A stretch of DNA of 64,000 bases from Proteiniclasticum sediminis (lineage in GTDB: Bacteria; Bacillota; Clostridia; Clostridiales; Clostridiaceae): positions 1 to 64,000 of the forward strand of contig NZ_JAGSCS010000008.1 of the NCBI RefSeq assembly GCF_018128025.1. Reading direction: 5' to 3'. The position numbers and the translations under genes were made by a program. Of the stretch, positions 56,254 to 64,000 are shown piece after piece (position 1 is the stretch's first letter; each line of letters opens with the position of its first letter). The notes below the pieces were generated by a model. That model ran no database searches, was not told the origin of the DNA, and saw nothing but the letters and a program-made list of their open reading frames with translations.

Positions 56254-56285
56254 AAGGCAGGGGAGAAAATTCTCCCCTGCCTTTT
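56254..56285 (+). terminator. Terminator of fba
   Basis: AAGGCAGGGGAGA and TCTCCCCTGCCTT form the stem, followed by TTC. Confidence 0.85.
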
Positions 56286-56290
56286 CATGC

Positions 56291-56311
56291 AAAAAAGGAC
56301 CTTTCGGTCCT
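56291..56311 (-). terminator. Terminator of the 56413-56607 gene
   Basis: AGGACC-GAAA-GGTCCT on the minus strand is followed by TTTTT. Confidence 0.75.
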
Positions 56312-56412
56312 CCTTCGCTTCCTTTTCCTGGAACAGGCCCAAGGGCTTCTTCCGGTTTCCTCTTTCGTTTCAGCCCCGTCCAAGGACGGTTTTCTCTTTT
56401 GTCGTGGAAATT

Positions 56413-56607
56413 CTAGTAATTTCCTGCGGGAAGATTGATCTTCTCCAGCCTATGCTTGATCATGAAAAACTCATTTTCTAAAATGTTGATTTTCTGTTCG
56501 ATGAGATTCCTGTGGCTTTCCTTTACGGTAGCACCCAGTTCCTTCGACAAGATGGCCAGCTCTTCGCTGATGTTGTAGATCCTCTTGGTAGCTTCATAAG
56601 CGTTCAT
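56413..56607 (-). CDS. Small coiled-coil protein of unknown function
   Basis: A 64-residue, largely helical, charged protein with heptad-like Leu/Ile spacing (ISEELAILSKELGATVKESHRNLIEQKINILENEF). It recalls Spo0E-type small regulators in size and helicity, but the SQELD motif is absent, so no function is assigned. GAGGTG six bases before ATG 56607 and the terminator behind support a real gene. Confidence 0.65.
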   Translation of the reverse strand: MNAYEATKRIYNISEELAILSKELGATVKESHRNLIEQKINILENEFFMIKHRLEKINLPAGNY

Positions 56608-56676
56608 GTTCTACACCTCACTTCTTGACATTCTCTCTTCAGGTTTCCAGGATAAGGTCTTTTCGAACCCAGCAAC

Positions 56677-56706
56677 TTGTTCTGCCTAAGGGAAAAAATG
56701 TATAAT
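56677..56706 (+). promoter_or_regulatory. Candidate promoter of the CYTH gene
   Basis: -35 TTGTTC (56677-56682), 18-bp spacer, -10 TATAAT (56701-56706). The leader to the start at 56937 is long. Confidence 0.5.
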
Positions 56707-56754
56707 ACCGGTACAAGGTTGATTCCTCATATCACCTGCATCATAATGGAGTTG

Positions 56755-56780
56755 ATGTAAACAGTCAAGAGAGTTTACAT
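56755..56780. promoter_or_regulatory. Dyad upstream of the CYTH gene
   Basis: ATGTAAAC (56755-56762) and GTTTACAT (56773-56780) form an 8-bp interrupted palindrome. Its left half extends to GTTGATGTAAA, identical over 11 bases to the cysK operator half-site. Confidence 0.45.
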
Positions 56781-56936
56781 AAAATTATCAGACCTGTAAT
56801 GTAAAGGTTTCAGTCCTTGCGATACGATAAGGTAAAGGTCCTCATTTTATGGATTTTTGCCAGGTTAAAAAGACTTGAACCTGAGGAGAAGACGCAAATA
56901 TACACGGTCTTTAGAACCGTCATAAAGGAGAATCCC

Positions 56937-57494
56937 ATGGAACTGGAAGTTAAAATACTGGACATCGATCTGGAACACATCCGACGGATCATGGTGGAAG
57001 CAGGGGCTTCCCTGGTCAAGGACGAGCAGCAGGACAATCTCATCTACGACTTTCCCGACCGGCGTCTGCTGAAAGCCCAGGGTTATGCGCGGATTCGCGT
57101 GGTGGAAGATCACAGAACGAAAAAAGTGGATGTGCTCATGACCACCAAGCGCCTCATCTCCCGGGATGTGGTGAAGCGGATGGAGGAGTTTGAAACCCCC
57201 GTCAGCGACCGGGAAACCGGCGAAGGCATCTTCAAGGCCTTAGGTTTGGAGCTGATTCAAAATATCCGGAAAACCCGGGAAAGCTATCAGGTGAAGAACT
57301 CCCTGGTGGAAATCGACATCAACGAAAAGGAGTTTGTCCCCTTCCCCTATCTGGAAGTGGAAAGTCCCACGGTGGAAGAGCTGGAAGAGATTGTAACCCT
57401 TCTGGGCTACACCATGGCGGATACCTCTTCCAAGAGTATTTTCCAGATTCTGGAGGAGCGGGGGTTGACCCCCACGACCCCCAAGGGGCTCTAG
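56937..57494 (+). CDS. CYTH domain protein (class IV adenylate cyclase/thiamine triphosphatase-like)
   Basis: A 185-residue triphosphate-tunnel enzyme. The hallmark ExExK motif is at the very N-terminus (MELEVK), and alternating charged strands line the tunnel (RIRVVEDHRTKKVDVLMTTK; LVEIDINEKEF; YLEVESPTVEEL). Members act as CyaB-type adenylate cyclases or triphosphatases; the activity is not predictable. The frame extends to 56817, but AAGGAG before ATG 56937 sets the start. It precedes the leuS T-box without a clear terminator. Confidence 0.88.
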   Translation: MELEVKILDIDLEHIRRIMVEAGASLVKDEQQDNLIYDFPDRRLLKAQGYARIRVVEDHRTKKVDVLMTTKRLISRDVVKRMEEFETPVSDRETGEGIFKALGLELIQNIRKTRESYQVKNSLVEIDINEKEFVPFPYLEVESPTVEELEEIVTLLGYTMADTSSKSIFQILEERGLTPTTPKGL

Positions 57495-57513
57495 GAAGAA
57501 GTCTTTTCTTGGA

Positions 57514-57542
57514 TTGACGAAAGCCGGTCTCTGCTTTATAAT
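57514..57542 (+). promoter_or_regulatory. Promoter of the leuS leader
   Basis: -35 TTGACG (57514-57519), 17-bp spacer, -10 TATAAT (57537-57542). Confidence 0.8.
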
Positions 57543-57548
57543 CAGTCT

Positions 57549-57761
57549 ATATGTGCGATGAAGGGAAATAGTATCCGCAAACTTTACTGACAGCGAGCTC
57601 CTGGGTGGTGTGAAGGAGCAGTGAAGCCGGAGAACTCGTCCTGGAGCCTTAGCCTAATCCGCTACGGGTGGAACCGTTAACTTCCGCAAAGTGAAGCCTT
57701 CGGGCTTAATTAGAGTGGTACCACGGACAACTCCGTCTCTTCGTTGAGACGGAGTTTTTTT
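57549..57761 (+). ncRNA. T-box riboswitch, Leu specifier
   Basis: This leader couples leuS expression to uncharged tRNA-Leu. The T-box bulge AGAGTGGTACCACGG is at 57712-57726, and the terminator CTCCGTCTC...GAGACGGAG with a T7 run at 57729-57761. In the specifier region GAGAA-CTC-G gives CTC, a Leu codon, matching the downstream synthetase. Confidence 0.94.
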
Positions 57762-57782
57762 GTATGATGAAGGAGGGTAATC

Positions 57783-60218
57783 ATGACAATCTACGGAAAA
57801 CAAGTCGACAAAAAATGGCAGAAAACCTGGGCAGAAAACGAAAGCACCACCTTTACGAAGAAGAGCGGAAAAGAAAAGCTCTACGTGCTGGAGATGTTCT
57901 CCTATCCTTCCGGCAGCAAGCTCCACGCCGGACACTGGTTCAACTACGGACCCACGGACTCCTGGGCCCGGATGAAGCGTATGCAGGGCTATAATGTGTT
58001 CCAGCCCATGGGCTTTGACGCCTTTGGTCTCCCGGCGGAAAACTTCGCCATCAAAACTGGAATCCATCCCATGGACTCCACGCTGAAAAACATCGAAACC
58101 ATGGAAACTCAGCTGAAGGCCATGGGCGCCATGTTCAACTGGGACCATGAAGTGGTCACCTGCGATCCCGACTACTACAAGTGGACCCAGTGGCTGTTCC
58201 TTCAGCTGTACAAAAACAACCTGGCTTATCGAAAAAATGCACCGGTGAATTGGTGTCCCAGCTGCAACACCGTACTGGCCAATGAGCAGGTGGTGGATGG
58301 CCTCTGTGAACGATGCGGCACCGCCGTGGAAAAGAAGGACCTGACCCAATGGTTCTTCAACATCACCAAGTATGCCGATGAACTTCTGGAAGGTCTGGAA
58401 GGCCTCGACTGGCCGGAAAAGACAAAATCCATGCAAAAGCACTGGATTGGCCGCTCCTATGGTTCTTCCGTCACCTTCGACGTGAAGGACATGGACCTCA
58501 CCTTCGACGTCTTCACCACCCGTGTGGACACCCTTTTCGGAGCCACCTATGTGGTCTTTGCCCCGGAGAACAAGCTGGTAGATGTGCTGACCACCCCGGA
58601 AAACCGTGCTGCTGTGGAAGCCTATCAGGATGCGGCCAAGAAGCAGTCCGATATCGACCGCCAGTCCCTGACCCGGGAAAAAACCGGCGTCTTCACGGGC
58701 TCCTATGCCGTGAATCCCATCAATGGCCGGGAAATCCCCATCTGGGTGGGCGACTATGTCCTCAACACCTACGGAACCGGTATTGTCATGGCCGTTCCTG
58801 CCCATGATGAACGGGACTTTGAGTTTGCCACCAAGTACCAGCTTCCTATTGAGCGGGTCATCGAAGGCGGAGATGCTCTTCCCTTCTGCGAGTATGGCCC
58901 CATGGTCAACTCCCCAGGATTTGACGGTCTCCAGGGCGATGACGCCAAATCCCAGGTCACCGCTTGGCTGGAAGAACGCAAGAAGGGTGCCTTGAAGGTC
59001 AACTACCGTCTCCGGGACTGGCTGGTTTCCCGCCAGCGTTACTGGGGTGCGCCCATTCCCATCGTCTACTGTGATCACTGCGGTGAAGTCGCTGTGGAGG
59101 AATCGGATCTTCCCGTGAGACTGCCCTATGATGTGGCCTTCACCCCCGACGGAAAATCCCCCCTGGCGAAAAGCGAAAGCTTCATGAACACCACATGCCC
59201 GCGATGCGGCGGACCCGCCACCCGGGAAGCGGACACCCTGGATACCTTTGTCTGCTCCTCCTGGTACTATCTGCGCTATGTGGACAACAAGAACAGCGAT
59301 GCCCCCTTCGATAAAGCGAAGGTGAACGAGATGCTCCCCGTGGACAAGTATGTGGGCGGACCGGAGCATGCCGTCATGCACCTCCTCTACTCCCGCTTCA
59401 TCACCAAGGCTCTTCGGGACATGGGGTACCTGTCCTTCGACGAGCCCTTCAAGTCCCTCACCCATCAGGGCCTGATCCTGGGTCCCGATGGCCAGAAGAT
59501 GAGCAAATCCAAGGGAAACACCATCTCCCCTGATGAATACATCGACCAGTACGGTGCCGATGTGTTCCGCATGTACCTCATGTTCGGCTTCTCCTACTCC
59601 GACGGCGGTGCCTGGTCCGATGAAGGAATCCGTTCCATGGCCCGATTCGTCGACCGTGTGGAACGTAACTTCCACAACGTCCGGGATATTCTCCAGAGCT
59701 CCGATCACGTGGATACCATTCGTTCGGAAGAAAAGGAACTTCTCTACTGGAATGCCAACGCTGTGAAGGGCGTCACGGAAGATGCGGAGAAGATGCAGTT
59801 CAACACCGCCATCGCCCGAATGATGGAGCTGACCAATGCACTGAACAAGTACATTGGACTGGACCAGCACCACCATGGCACCCTGAAACAGGTTACCGAG
59901 GACTTTATCCGACTTCTGGCGCCTTTCGCTCCCCATTTCAGCGAAGAGATCTGGTCCCTCTTTGGCCACAGTACCAGCATTTTCGATGAGCCCTGGCCCA
60001 TCCTGGATGCCCAGGCCCTCGTCAAAGATGAAGTGGAAATCGCCATTCAGGTGAATGGCAAAATCAAGGAGCGCATCATGGTTTCCACCTCATCCACCGA
60101 GGATGAAATCAAGACCCTTTCCCTGGCAGCTCCGGCCATTCTTCGGGAAACCGAAGGAAAGACCGTGGCCAAGGTCATTGTCATCAAGGGACGCCTGGTG
60201 AACATCGTCGCCAAGTAA
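57783..60218 (+). CDS. leuS: Leucyl-tRNA synthetase
   Basis: An 811-residue class I synthetase. The HIGH-type motif is HAGH (48-51), followed by [13 protein letters not shown]; the CP1 editing domain is the middle insertion (about 220-420) with the [11 protein letters not shown] region and the Asp-rich [16 protein letters not shown] is at about 573-580; the anticodon-binding domain follows. [13 protein letters not shown]...CERC is the zinc region. AAGGAGGG precedes ATG 57783. The Leu T-box upstream confirms the identity. Confidence 0.97.
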   Translation: MTIYGKQVDKKWQKTWAENESTTFTKKSGKEKLYVLEMFSYPSGSKLHAGHWFNYGPTDSWARMKRMQGYNVFQPMGFDAFGLPAENFAIKTGIHPMDSTLKNIETMETQLKAMGAMFNWDHEVVTCDPDYYKWTQWLFLQLYKNNLAYRKNAPVNWCPSCNTVLANEQVVDGLCERCGTAVEKKDLTQWFFNITKYADELLEGLEGLDWPEKTKSMQKHWIGRSYGSSVTFDVKDMDLTFDVFTTRVDTLFGATYVVFAPENKLVDVLTTPENRAAVEAYQDAAKKQSDIDRQSLTREKTGVFTGSYAVNPINGREIPIWVGDYVLNTYGTGIVMAVPAHDERDFEFATKYQLPIERVIEGGDALPFCEYGPMVNSPGFDGLQGDDAKSQVTAWLEERKKGALKVNYRLRDWLVSRQRYWGAPIPIVYCDHCGEVAVEESDLPVRLPYDVAFTPDGKSPLAKSESFMNTTCPRCGGPATREADTLDTFVCSSWYYLRYVDNKNSDAPFDKAKVNEMLPVDKYVGGPEHAVMHLLYSRFITKALRDMGYLSFDEPFKSLTHQGLILGPDGQKMSKSKGNTISPDEYIDQYGADVFRMYLMFGFSYSDGGAWSDEGIRSMARFVDRVERNFHNVRDILQSSDHVDTIRSEEKELLYWNANAVKGVTEDAEKMQFNTAIARMMELTNALNKYIGLDQHHHGTLKQVTEDFIRLLAPFAPHFSEEIWSLFGHSTSIFDEPWPILDAQALVKDEVEIAIQVNGKIKERIMVSTSSTEDEIKTLSLAAPAILRETEGKTVAKVIVIKGRLVNIVAK

Positions 60219-60238
60219 TCCACCCCACTAAAGCCATC

Positions 60239-60277
60239 GCCGCTGCACACCCCACAGGGTTTGCAACGGCTTTTTTA
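60239..60277 (+). terminator. Terminator of leuS
   Basis: GCCGCTGCACACCC pairs imperfectly with GGGTTTGCAACGGC, followed by TTTTTT. Confidence 0.85.
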
Positions 60278-60575
60278 TGGGCAGCGTGGAAAGTTATCGA
60301 GATCAGTTTTTTCACCACTGGAGACGTAATTAATCATAGCTAGAGGTTGCTTAAGACGCCTTAAAAGCCTAAAACCTGCTGAACCTGCCGTCTGTCATGA
60401 CTTGATTATCATGAGCATCGCAACATGGGAAGACGGAAAGGGACCCTCTCTGACTCATGACCAAAGTTAATATGCTCCCTTCAAGATTAGCAGTGTTTTT
60501 TTCACTGCCGCTCTTATAGGGAGCATATCCAACAGTTAGGGCTATGGATTTAGATTTATTCCATCGATTTGCAAA
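60278..60575. other. Gene-less structured stretch
   Basis: No ORF with an RBS is seen. CCGTCT and AGACGG flank 60389-60436, and the nested hairpin at 60471-60527 follows. It may be a decayed mobile element or an unknown RNA. Confidence 0.45.
60471..60527. repeat. Nested hairpin
   Basis: Outer arms TATGCTCCCT (60471-60480) and AGGGAGCATA (60518-60527) are perfect over 10 bp; inside, GCAGTG (60490-60495) pairs with CACTGC (60503-60508) around seven T. Neither neighbouring gene needs it as a terminator, since leuS already has one. Confidence 0.6.
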
Positions 60576-61061
60576 TTATGATGATGTGATTTCAAAGCCT
60601 ATTACCTGATACTCCTGGTTTCCCTTTAGCACGCGAATTAAGCCCGTAGCTTCTTTTCCAGTTTTTATCCCTTGTACGTCTTCAAACACAACCTTAACCT
60701 GAAATTTCAAGGTTCCCTCAAGCTCATTTTTAGCCTTCTCGAACTGAATCGATGAGACGGTAGCCTTTACAATGTTAGTCTCCAAGAACTGAAAAGGTGG
60801 CAGTGCTCGATTTCGAAAAAGTTGGGACTGAGCCTCCACTGGCACCAAATTTGGAAAAATTTCCTGATAATACTCAGCGATTACTGCCTCACTGAGTTCT
60901 GATTTATAAATTTTAGCGAGAAGGTCCTTATGCTCATACTGCGAATAATAGGCTCTGAGAAATTTATCGGCTACTTCCTCTTGCACATTGACCTTATTAC
61001 ACGCCGTTATACCCAAGAAGATCAGTAGAATAGCCATAAGACTGTATATTTTCTTTTTCAT
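60576..61061 (-). CDS. Hypothetical lipoprotein
   Basis: A 161-residue probable lipoprotein: a basic start, a hydrophobic stretch and lipobox GITAC (Cys21). The mature part is mixed alpha/beta with a C-terminal beta-rich segment (ELEGTLKFQVKVVFEDVQG; YQVIGFEI), reminiscent of small NTF2-like or DUF4829-like extracytoplasmic domains, but I do not recognise a family. AGGAGG precedes ATG 61061. It is AT-richer than its neighbours and beside a very AT-rich tract, which suggests acquisition. Confidence 0.75.
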   Translation of the reverse strand: MKKKIYSLMAILLIFLGITACNKVNVQEEVADKFLRAYYSQYEHKDLLAKIYKSELSEAVIAEYYQEIFPNLVPVEAQSQLFRNRALPPFQFLETNIVKATVSSIQFEKAKNELEGTLKFQVKVVFEDVQGIKTGKEATGLIRVLKGNQEYQVIGFEITSS

Positions 61062-61686
61062 TATAACCTCCTAAATAGTATATTTTTTATCTTATAATTA
61101 ATGTATCATTATTTTTTAATCAATTTATCTATTTAAATAAAATTAACAATTTATACATAATAAATATCTGTAATCTTTTAGTATTTAATATTTATAATTT
61201 ATATTTAATTTTATATTAATAATAATAATAATAATTAGTTATAACATTTATTATTAAGAATAACTATTTACTAATTAATGTAATATGCGATTATTTTCCA
61301 TGCGGTAAAACTTATTTTCCTCCTGCATTCACGACAATTCAAACTCCTTCAAATTTAACACTACTCATTTCCATCACAATCAAAGGGGAAACCCTGAGTA
61401 TCCTCTAACCATCCGGATTAGACTCACTTTATCAGGGAGTGAACTGATTGGGCCCTACTCGTAAGTCATCGTCTGATTAAACTGATGTCATCCTTTTTCT
61501 ATTTAGCAGCTCAGAACTCTGGACAAAATGTAATTTGACGATGACCGCTAGATGAATCGGGTATTCCTTCTCCTTTTATTCCAGTTCAGTTTAAGCTGAT
61601 GCATATAACGACTTTAGCTCCTCCCCAAATAAACATCAGAATCCGAATATCCCCTGAATTCCAACCACTTTATTCAGTAATTTGAG
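61062..61686. other. AT-rich gene-less region
   Basis: From about 61070 to 61290 the sequence is almost all A and T, with an ATA/AAT run near 61217-61236; base composition is then normal to 61686. No gene, RNA or clear promoter is recognised, apart from the presumed promoter of the lipoprotein inside the tract. Confidence 0.6.
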
Positions 61687-61732
61687 CAAAAAAACACCGC
61701 TGCAAAATCGGTTGGTATCGATTTGCAGCGGT
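61687..61732 (-). terminator. Terminator of the DJ-1 gene
   Basis: ACCGCTGCAAAATCG and CGATTTGCAGCGGT pair with one bulge; the minus strand ends GTTTTTTTGC. Confidence 0.88.
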
Positions 61733-61738
61733 ACTTTG

Positions 61739-62266
61739 CTATCCTTGATTTTTCTCTTTGTATTTCTTCACTTCATCGATGAAGGCAGTGGTATACACGT
61801 GAAGATCCTTAGGAGAACGGGAGCTGATGATGTTCTCGGACACCACCACTTCCTCATCCACCCAGGTGAGTCCGGCCCCTTCCAGATCTGCTTTGATCTT
61901 TCGGGTGCTGGTACCCGTTTTTCCCCGGAGAATATCCGCAGTGACGGGAACCCATCCAGCATGGCAGATCATTCCGATGGGTTTGCCCTGGGCGTTGAAC
62001 TCCTGGGTGAGCCGGATGCAGTCTTCTTCCACCCGAAGGATATCCGGAGCATAGCCGCCGGGAATGAGCAGTCCGTCATAATCCTTGGAGTCTACCTCAT
62101 CGTAGGTCTTGTTAGCCTGGGCTTTAAGGCCATATTTGCCCACATAGGTCTTGGCTTTATCCAAAGCCACCACATCCACTTCCCACCCCTCTTCTTTCAG
62201 GCGGATTAAGGGATACCAGAGCTCCAGATCTTCAAAAATATCAGCGACAAAAGACAATATTTTCAT
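61739..62266 (-). CDS. DJ-1/PfpI family protein
   Basis: A 175-residue flavodoxin-like protein. The nucleophile elbow is MICHAGW with Cys101 and His102, and an acidic residue early in the chain (FEDLE) completes the usual site. LLIPGGYAPD is a family motif. Members act as chaperones, glyoxalases/deglycases or stress proteins; the activity is not assigned. AGGAGG precedes ATG 62266. Confidence 0.92.
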   Translation of the reverse strand: MKILSFVADIFEDLELWYPLIRLKEEGWEVDVVALDKAKTYVGKYGLKAQANKTYDEVDSKDYDGLLIPGGYAPDILRVEEDCIRLTQEFNAQGKPIGMICHAGWVPVTADILRGKTGTSTRKIKADLEGAGLTWVDEEVVVSENIISSRSPKDLHVYTTAFIDEVKKYKEKNQG

Positions 62267-62362
62267 GGTTAACCTCCTTGGTCTTGTTCCATAGTTTACT
62301 CCCCTTCATTTTACCTGAATCTGGGTAAACTTTCGGAAAAAACCACGGAATTAATCAATTGT

Positions 62363-62806
62363 TTACGATTGATTCACCTGGGCCCGTTCGGCAATCCGGG
62401 CGATGAATCGGGACACCTTCAATTCCAGATAGGACTTCTCCCCTAAGGAGGTGAACACGGAATCGGGATACCGGCTTTCCACAAAATCCACCAGGGTTGC
62501 GGTCCGGGGGTCCCGCAAAATACTGATGATGTTTCCCTCATTACGCCGCAGAAATAGACAGAGCCGAAGAAGAAAATAGTCCATGGTCGTATCCCGGAGC
62601 TCCAGATTGAACTCCTGGATGATAAATCGCTTACCGCTGCATCGGACACGGATATTCCCCAGGGCCGTGATAAAGGAAACGAACAGGTGACCATGCTCCT
62701 CCACTTCCACCAGGGATGATCCCGTCTCCTCCTGGAGCCGGTTACTGATGGGCATGAAGATGACCCGGATCAGTTCTTCTTTTTCATGGGACAAGATGCT
62801 GTTCAT
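62363..62806 (-). CDS. Hypothetical protein under a Fur-like box
   Basis: A 147-residue soluble protein I do not recognise. It has a central beta-rich segment (LFVSFITALGNIRVRCSGKRFIIQEF) and helical ends, with no signal peptide and no metal-binding Cys pair. GGGGGAA precedes ATG 62806. A Fur-like dyad lies 40 bp upstream, so it may respond to iron. It stands alone. Confidence 0.72.
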   Translation of the reverse strand: MNSILSHEKEELIRVIFMPISNRLQEETGSSLVEVEEHGHLFVSFITALGNIRVRCSGKRFIIQEFNLELRDTTMDYFLLRLCLFLRRNEGNIISILRDPRTATLVDFVESRYPDSVFTSLGEKSYLELKVSRFIARIAERAQVNQS

Positions 62807-62846
62807 CGTCTTTCCCCCTGTTCATAAAATATTCTCACCTTTTAAT

Positions 62847-62861
62847 TGAGAATCACTTTCA
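62847..62861. promoter_or_regulatory. Fur-like box
   Basis: TGAGAAT-C-ACTTTCA resembles the 7-1-7 Fur pattern TGATAATnATTATCA and lies in an AATT-flanked dyad just upstream of the 62363-62806 gene. Confidence 0.5.
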
Positions 62862-62966
62862 ATTTTATCCAATCTATGCTAAACTATATTCATAACACAC
62901 ATTACCCAAACAATCCTATTTACCAAAATGTATTTCATATTTCCCCCTTTTTATGAAGTATGACGT

Positions 62967-62993
62967 GAAGGCTGATTTCCCCGATCAGCCTTC
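62967..62993. terminator. Hairpin, possible terminator
   Basis: GAAGGCTGAT (62967-62976) pairs with ATCAGCCTTC (62984-62993). A T-rich but broken tail follows on the plus strand; no plus-strand gene ends here. Confidence 0.45.
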
Positions 62994-63137
62994 ATTTCAT
63001 TTCAGAAGGAACGGTGGATTTAATTTTATTGTATCATATGAACCCTCGCTTTTCGCCGCTCTCCATCGAAATATTCAGAATGTTCATTTAGTGTCGAAGG
63101 AATTTTGCATCAAACCCTGAAGGTTTCATCAGAATCC

Positions 63138-63166
63138 TTGAACATTGATCCGGGATCGTCTATAAT
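63138..63166 (+). promoter_or_regulatory. Promoter of the HesB-like pair
   Basis: -35 TTGAAC (63138-63143), 17-bp spacer, -10 TATAAT (63161-63166). Confidence 0.8.
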
Positions 63167-63214
63167 AGAGGGGAAATCTGAGTAATCTGGTATGAATTAA
63201 GGGAGATGTTACGC

Positions 63215-63565
63215 ATGAATAATACAACGATGAGCCTCATCGATATTTCTGATGCAGGATATAACGAGTTCAACGACCTCTTGGAAGCCAACGAGATTGA
63301 GCCCAAGGTCGTCCGTCTGGCCCTGGCCGGTTTTGGCTGCAGCGGTCCCCGCTTTGGCCTCATGGTGGATGAAGCCACCGACAATGACTACGTGGAAGTA
63401 CTGAAGGATGTGACCTTCATCGTTTCCAAGGATCTTTACGATGAGTATCAGGGGTTTGTCATCCTGTCCGATGAAGAAAACTTCGGCGGCGGCATGTCTC
63501 TGAGACCCCGCAAGATTGATGACGCCAGCGGATGTTCCACTTGCGCCACCGGCTGTGCGGTATAA
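63215..63565 (+). CDS. HesB-like protein 1
   Basis: A 116-residue protein related to A-type Fe-S carriers (HesB/IscA), in the anaerobe-specific HesB-like (seleno)protein group. GFGCSGPRFGLMVD has Cys42, and the C-terminus is CSTCATGC (Cys107, Cys110, Cys114), in place of the usual CGCG. The frame opens at ATG 63206, but GGGAG at nine bases supports ATG 63215. The second copy follows at 63599. The actual cargo, Fe-S or sulfur/selenium, is unknown. Confidence 0.85.
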   Translation: MNNTTMSLIDISDAGYNEFNDLLEANEIEPKVVRLALAGFGCSGPRFGLMVDEATDNDYVEVLKDVTFIVSKDLYDEYQGFVILSDEENFGGGMSLRPRKIDDASGCSTCATGCAV

Positions 63566-63598
63566 ACTGACCTAGGGCAAAATGAAGGAGGTCTTGTG

Positions 63599-63940
63599 AT
63601 GGAAACCATGAAAAAAGAACTGCTGACCATGAGCAGCCCGGCCTATGCCGAGTTTCTCCATTTTCTCCGCTCCAACAACGTGACGGAGAATAATATCCGG
63701 ATCAAACTGGCAGGCTATGCCTGCAGCGGTCCCCGCTTCGGACTCACTGTAGATACGAAAAAAGACGGCGACTTGGAGACCACCATCCAGGATCTTACCT
63801 TCTATGTGGAAGAGGAACTCTACAACGAGTTTGAAGGCTTCCAAATTCTGGCCACCGAGGAAAATCTTGGCCAGGGAATGGTACTGAGGCCCAATAAGGT
63901 TCAGGAATCCACCGGATGCACCACCTGCGAAGGCTGCTAA
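63599..63940 (+). CDS. HesB-like protein 2
   Basis: A 113-residue paralogue of the preceding protein, sharing YACSGPRFGLTVD (Cys42) and ending CTTCEGC (Cys107, Cys110, Cys113). AAGGAGG seven bases before ATG 63599 sets the start in preference to GTG 63596. A gap of 33 nt and a common promoter and terminator make the two an operon; tandem duplication with divergence is the likely origin. Confidence 0.85.
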   Translation: METMKKELLTMSSPAYAEFLHFLRSNNVTENNIRIKLAGYACSGPRFGLTVDTKKDGDLETTIQDLTFYVEEELYNEFEGFQILATEENLGQGMVLRPNKVQESTGCTTCEGC

Positions 63941-63946
63941 CCGCAT

Positions 63947-63979
63947 AAAAAACCAGGGTTTAACCACCCTGGTTTTTTT
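63947..63979 (+). terminator. Terminator of the HesB-like pair
   Basis: AAAAAACCAGGGT and CCCTGGTTTTTTT form a strong stem with a T7 tail. Confidence 0.92.
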
Positions 63980-64000
63980 GGGTCTTCGGAATATATAGTG

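Larger units (their letters stand above)
62807..63214. other. Intergenic region with a Fur-like box, a hairpin and a promoter
   Basis: It contains the Fur-like site (62847-62861), a hairpin (62967-62993) and the HesB promoter (63138-63166). No further gene is seen. Confidence 0.55.

Noticed and set aside
57665-57676. A second T-box-like motif (GGGTGGAACCG) in the leuS leader
   Set aside because: It lies too early for the antiterminator and lacks a following terminator; it belongs to the upstream stem II/III region. The real T-box is at 57712-57726.
57654-59969. A 771-residue open frame on the minus strand opposite leuS
   Set aside because: The composition is that of an antisense shadow; leuS on the plus strand is complete with all motifs and a matching T-box.

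Overview
The window reads as a stretch of chromosome from an anaerobic, low-to-moderate GC Firmicute, most likely a member of the Clostridia. The support is a CggR-led glycolytic operon, the secG-rnr-ssrA neighbourhood, two T-box leaders, a K+-dependent membrane pyrophosphatase, [4Fe-4S] serine dehydratase, HesB-like small proteins, and strong Shine-Dalgarno sites (GGAGG) before most genes. I cannot name the genus. No rRNA, tRNA or CRISPR array is visible. Most genes lie on the minus strand.

Layout. 1-2033: the tail of an unidentified gene, then an intact ISL3-type insertion sequence with perfect 23-bp ends and an 8-bp target duplication. Its transposase is split by a -1 frame change at a canonical A AAA AAG heptamer. 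2.1-10.5 kb: two small proteins, tmRNA (ssrA), a GDSL hydrolase, RNase R, membrane pyrophosphatase, a secreted hydrolase and SecG; smpB is absent from its usual place between rnr and ssrA. 10.7-17.8 kb: cggR-gap-pgk-tpiA-gpmI-eno, headed by a tandem GGGAC operator. 18.1-24.5 kb: zwf, a membrane-anchored unknown, an oxidoreductase under a Fur-like box, trxB, degV, and a tryptophan transporter behind a Trp T-box and a tiny Met-Trp-stop ORF. 24.5-29.5 kb: a BMP-type nucleoside ABC transporter. 29.6-37.0 kb: trmL, a HAD phosphatase, the MoxR/DUF58/transglutaminase operon and a VanW protein. 37.3-45.2 kb: M42 peptidase, VOC protein, ddl, PAP2 phosphatase, a hybrid-free membrane histidine kinase, nth, plsC, queG. 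45.3-48.6 kb: cysE-cysK, a lipid kinase, pssA. 48.8-51.6 kb: an ArsR regulator and a four-domain persulfide/CoA-disulfide reductase fusion. 51.7-56.2 kb: sdaAA-sdaAB, a nucleoside kinase, fba. 56.4-60.2 kb: a small coiled-coil protein, a CYTH protein, leuS behind a Leu T-box. 60.3-64.0 kb: a lipoprotein in an AT-rich island, a DJ-1 protein, an unknown under a Fur-like box, and a tandem pair of HesB-like proteins.

How it fits together. Lower glycolysis (gap to eno) forms one operon under a sugar-phosphate-sensing repressor; fba, apart from it, carries an inverted copy of the same GGGAC half-site just after its promoter. Serine and cysteine metabolism (cysE, cysK, sdaAA/AB) and sulfane-sulfur handling (ArsR + CoA-disulfide reductase fusion, HesB-like proteins) are well represented. 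Amino-acid supply is monitored by T-boxes whose specifier codons, TGG and CTC, match the downstream transporter and synthetase. Gene starts were moved from the longest possible ORF wherever a Shine-Dalgarno site or promoter made that ORF start implausible.
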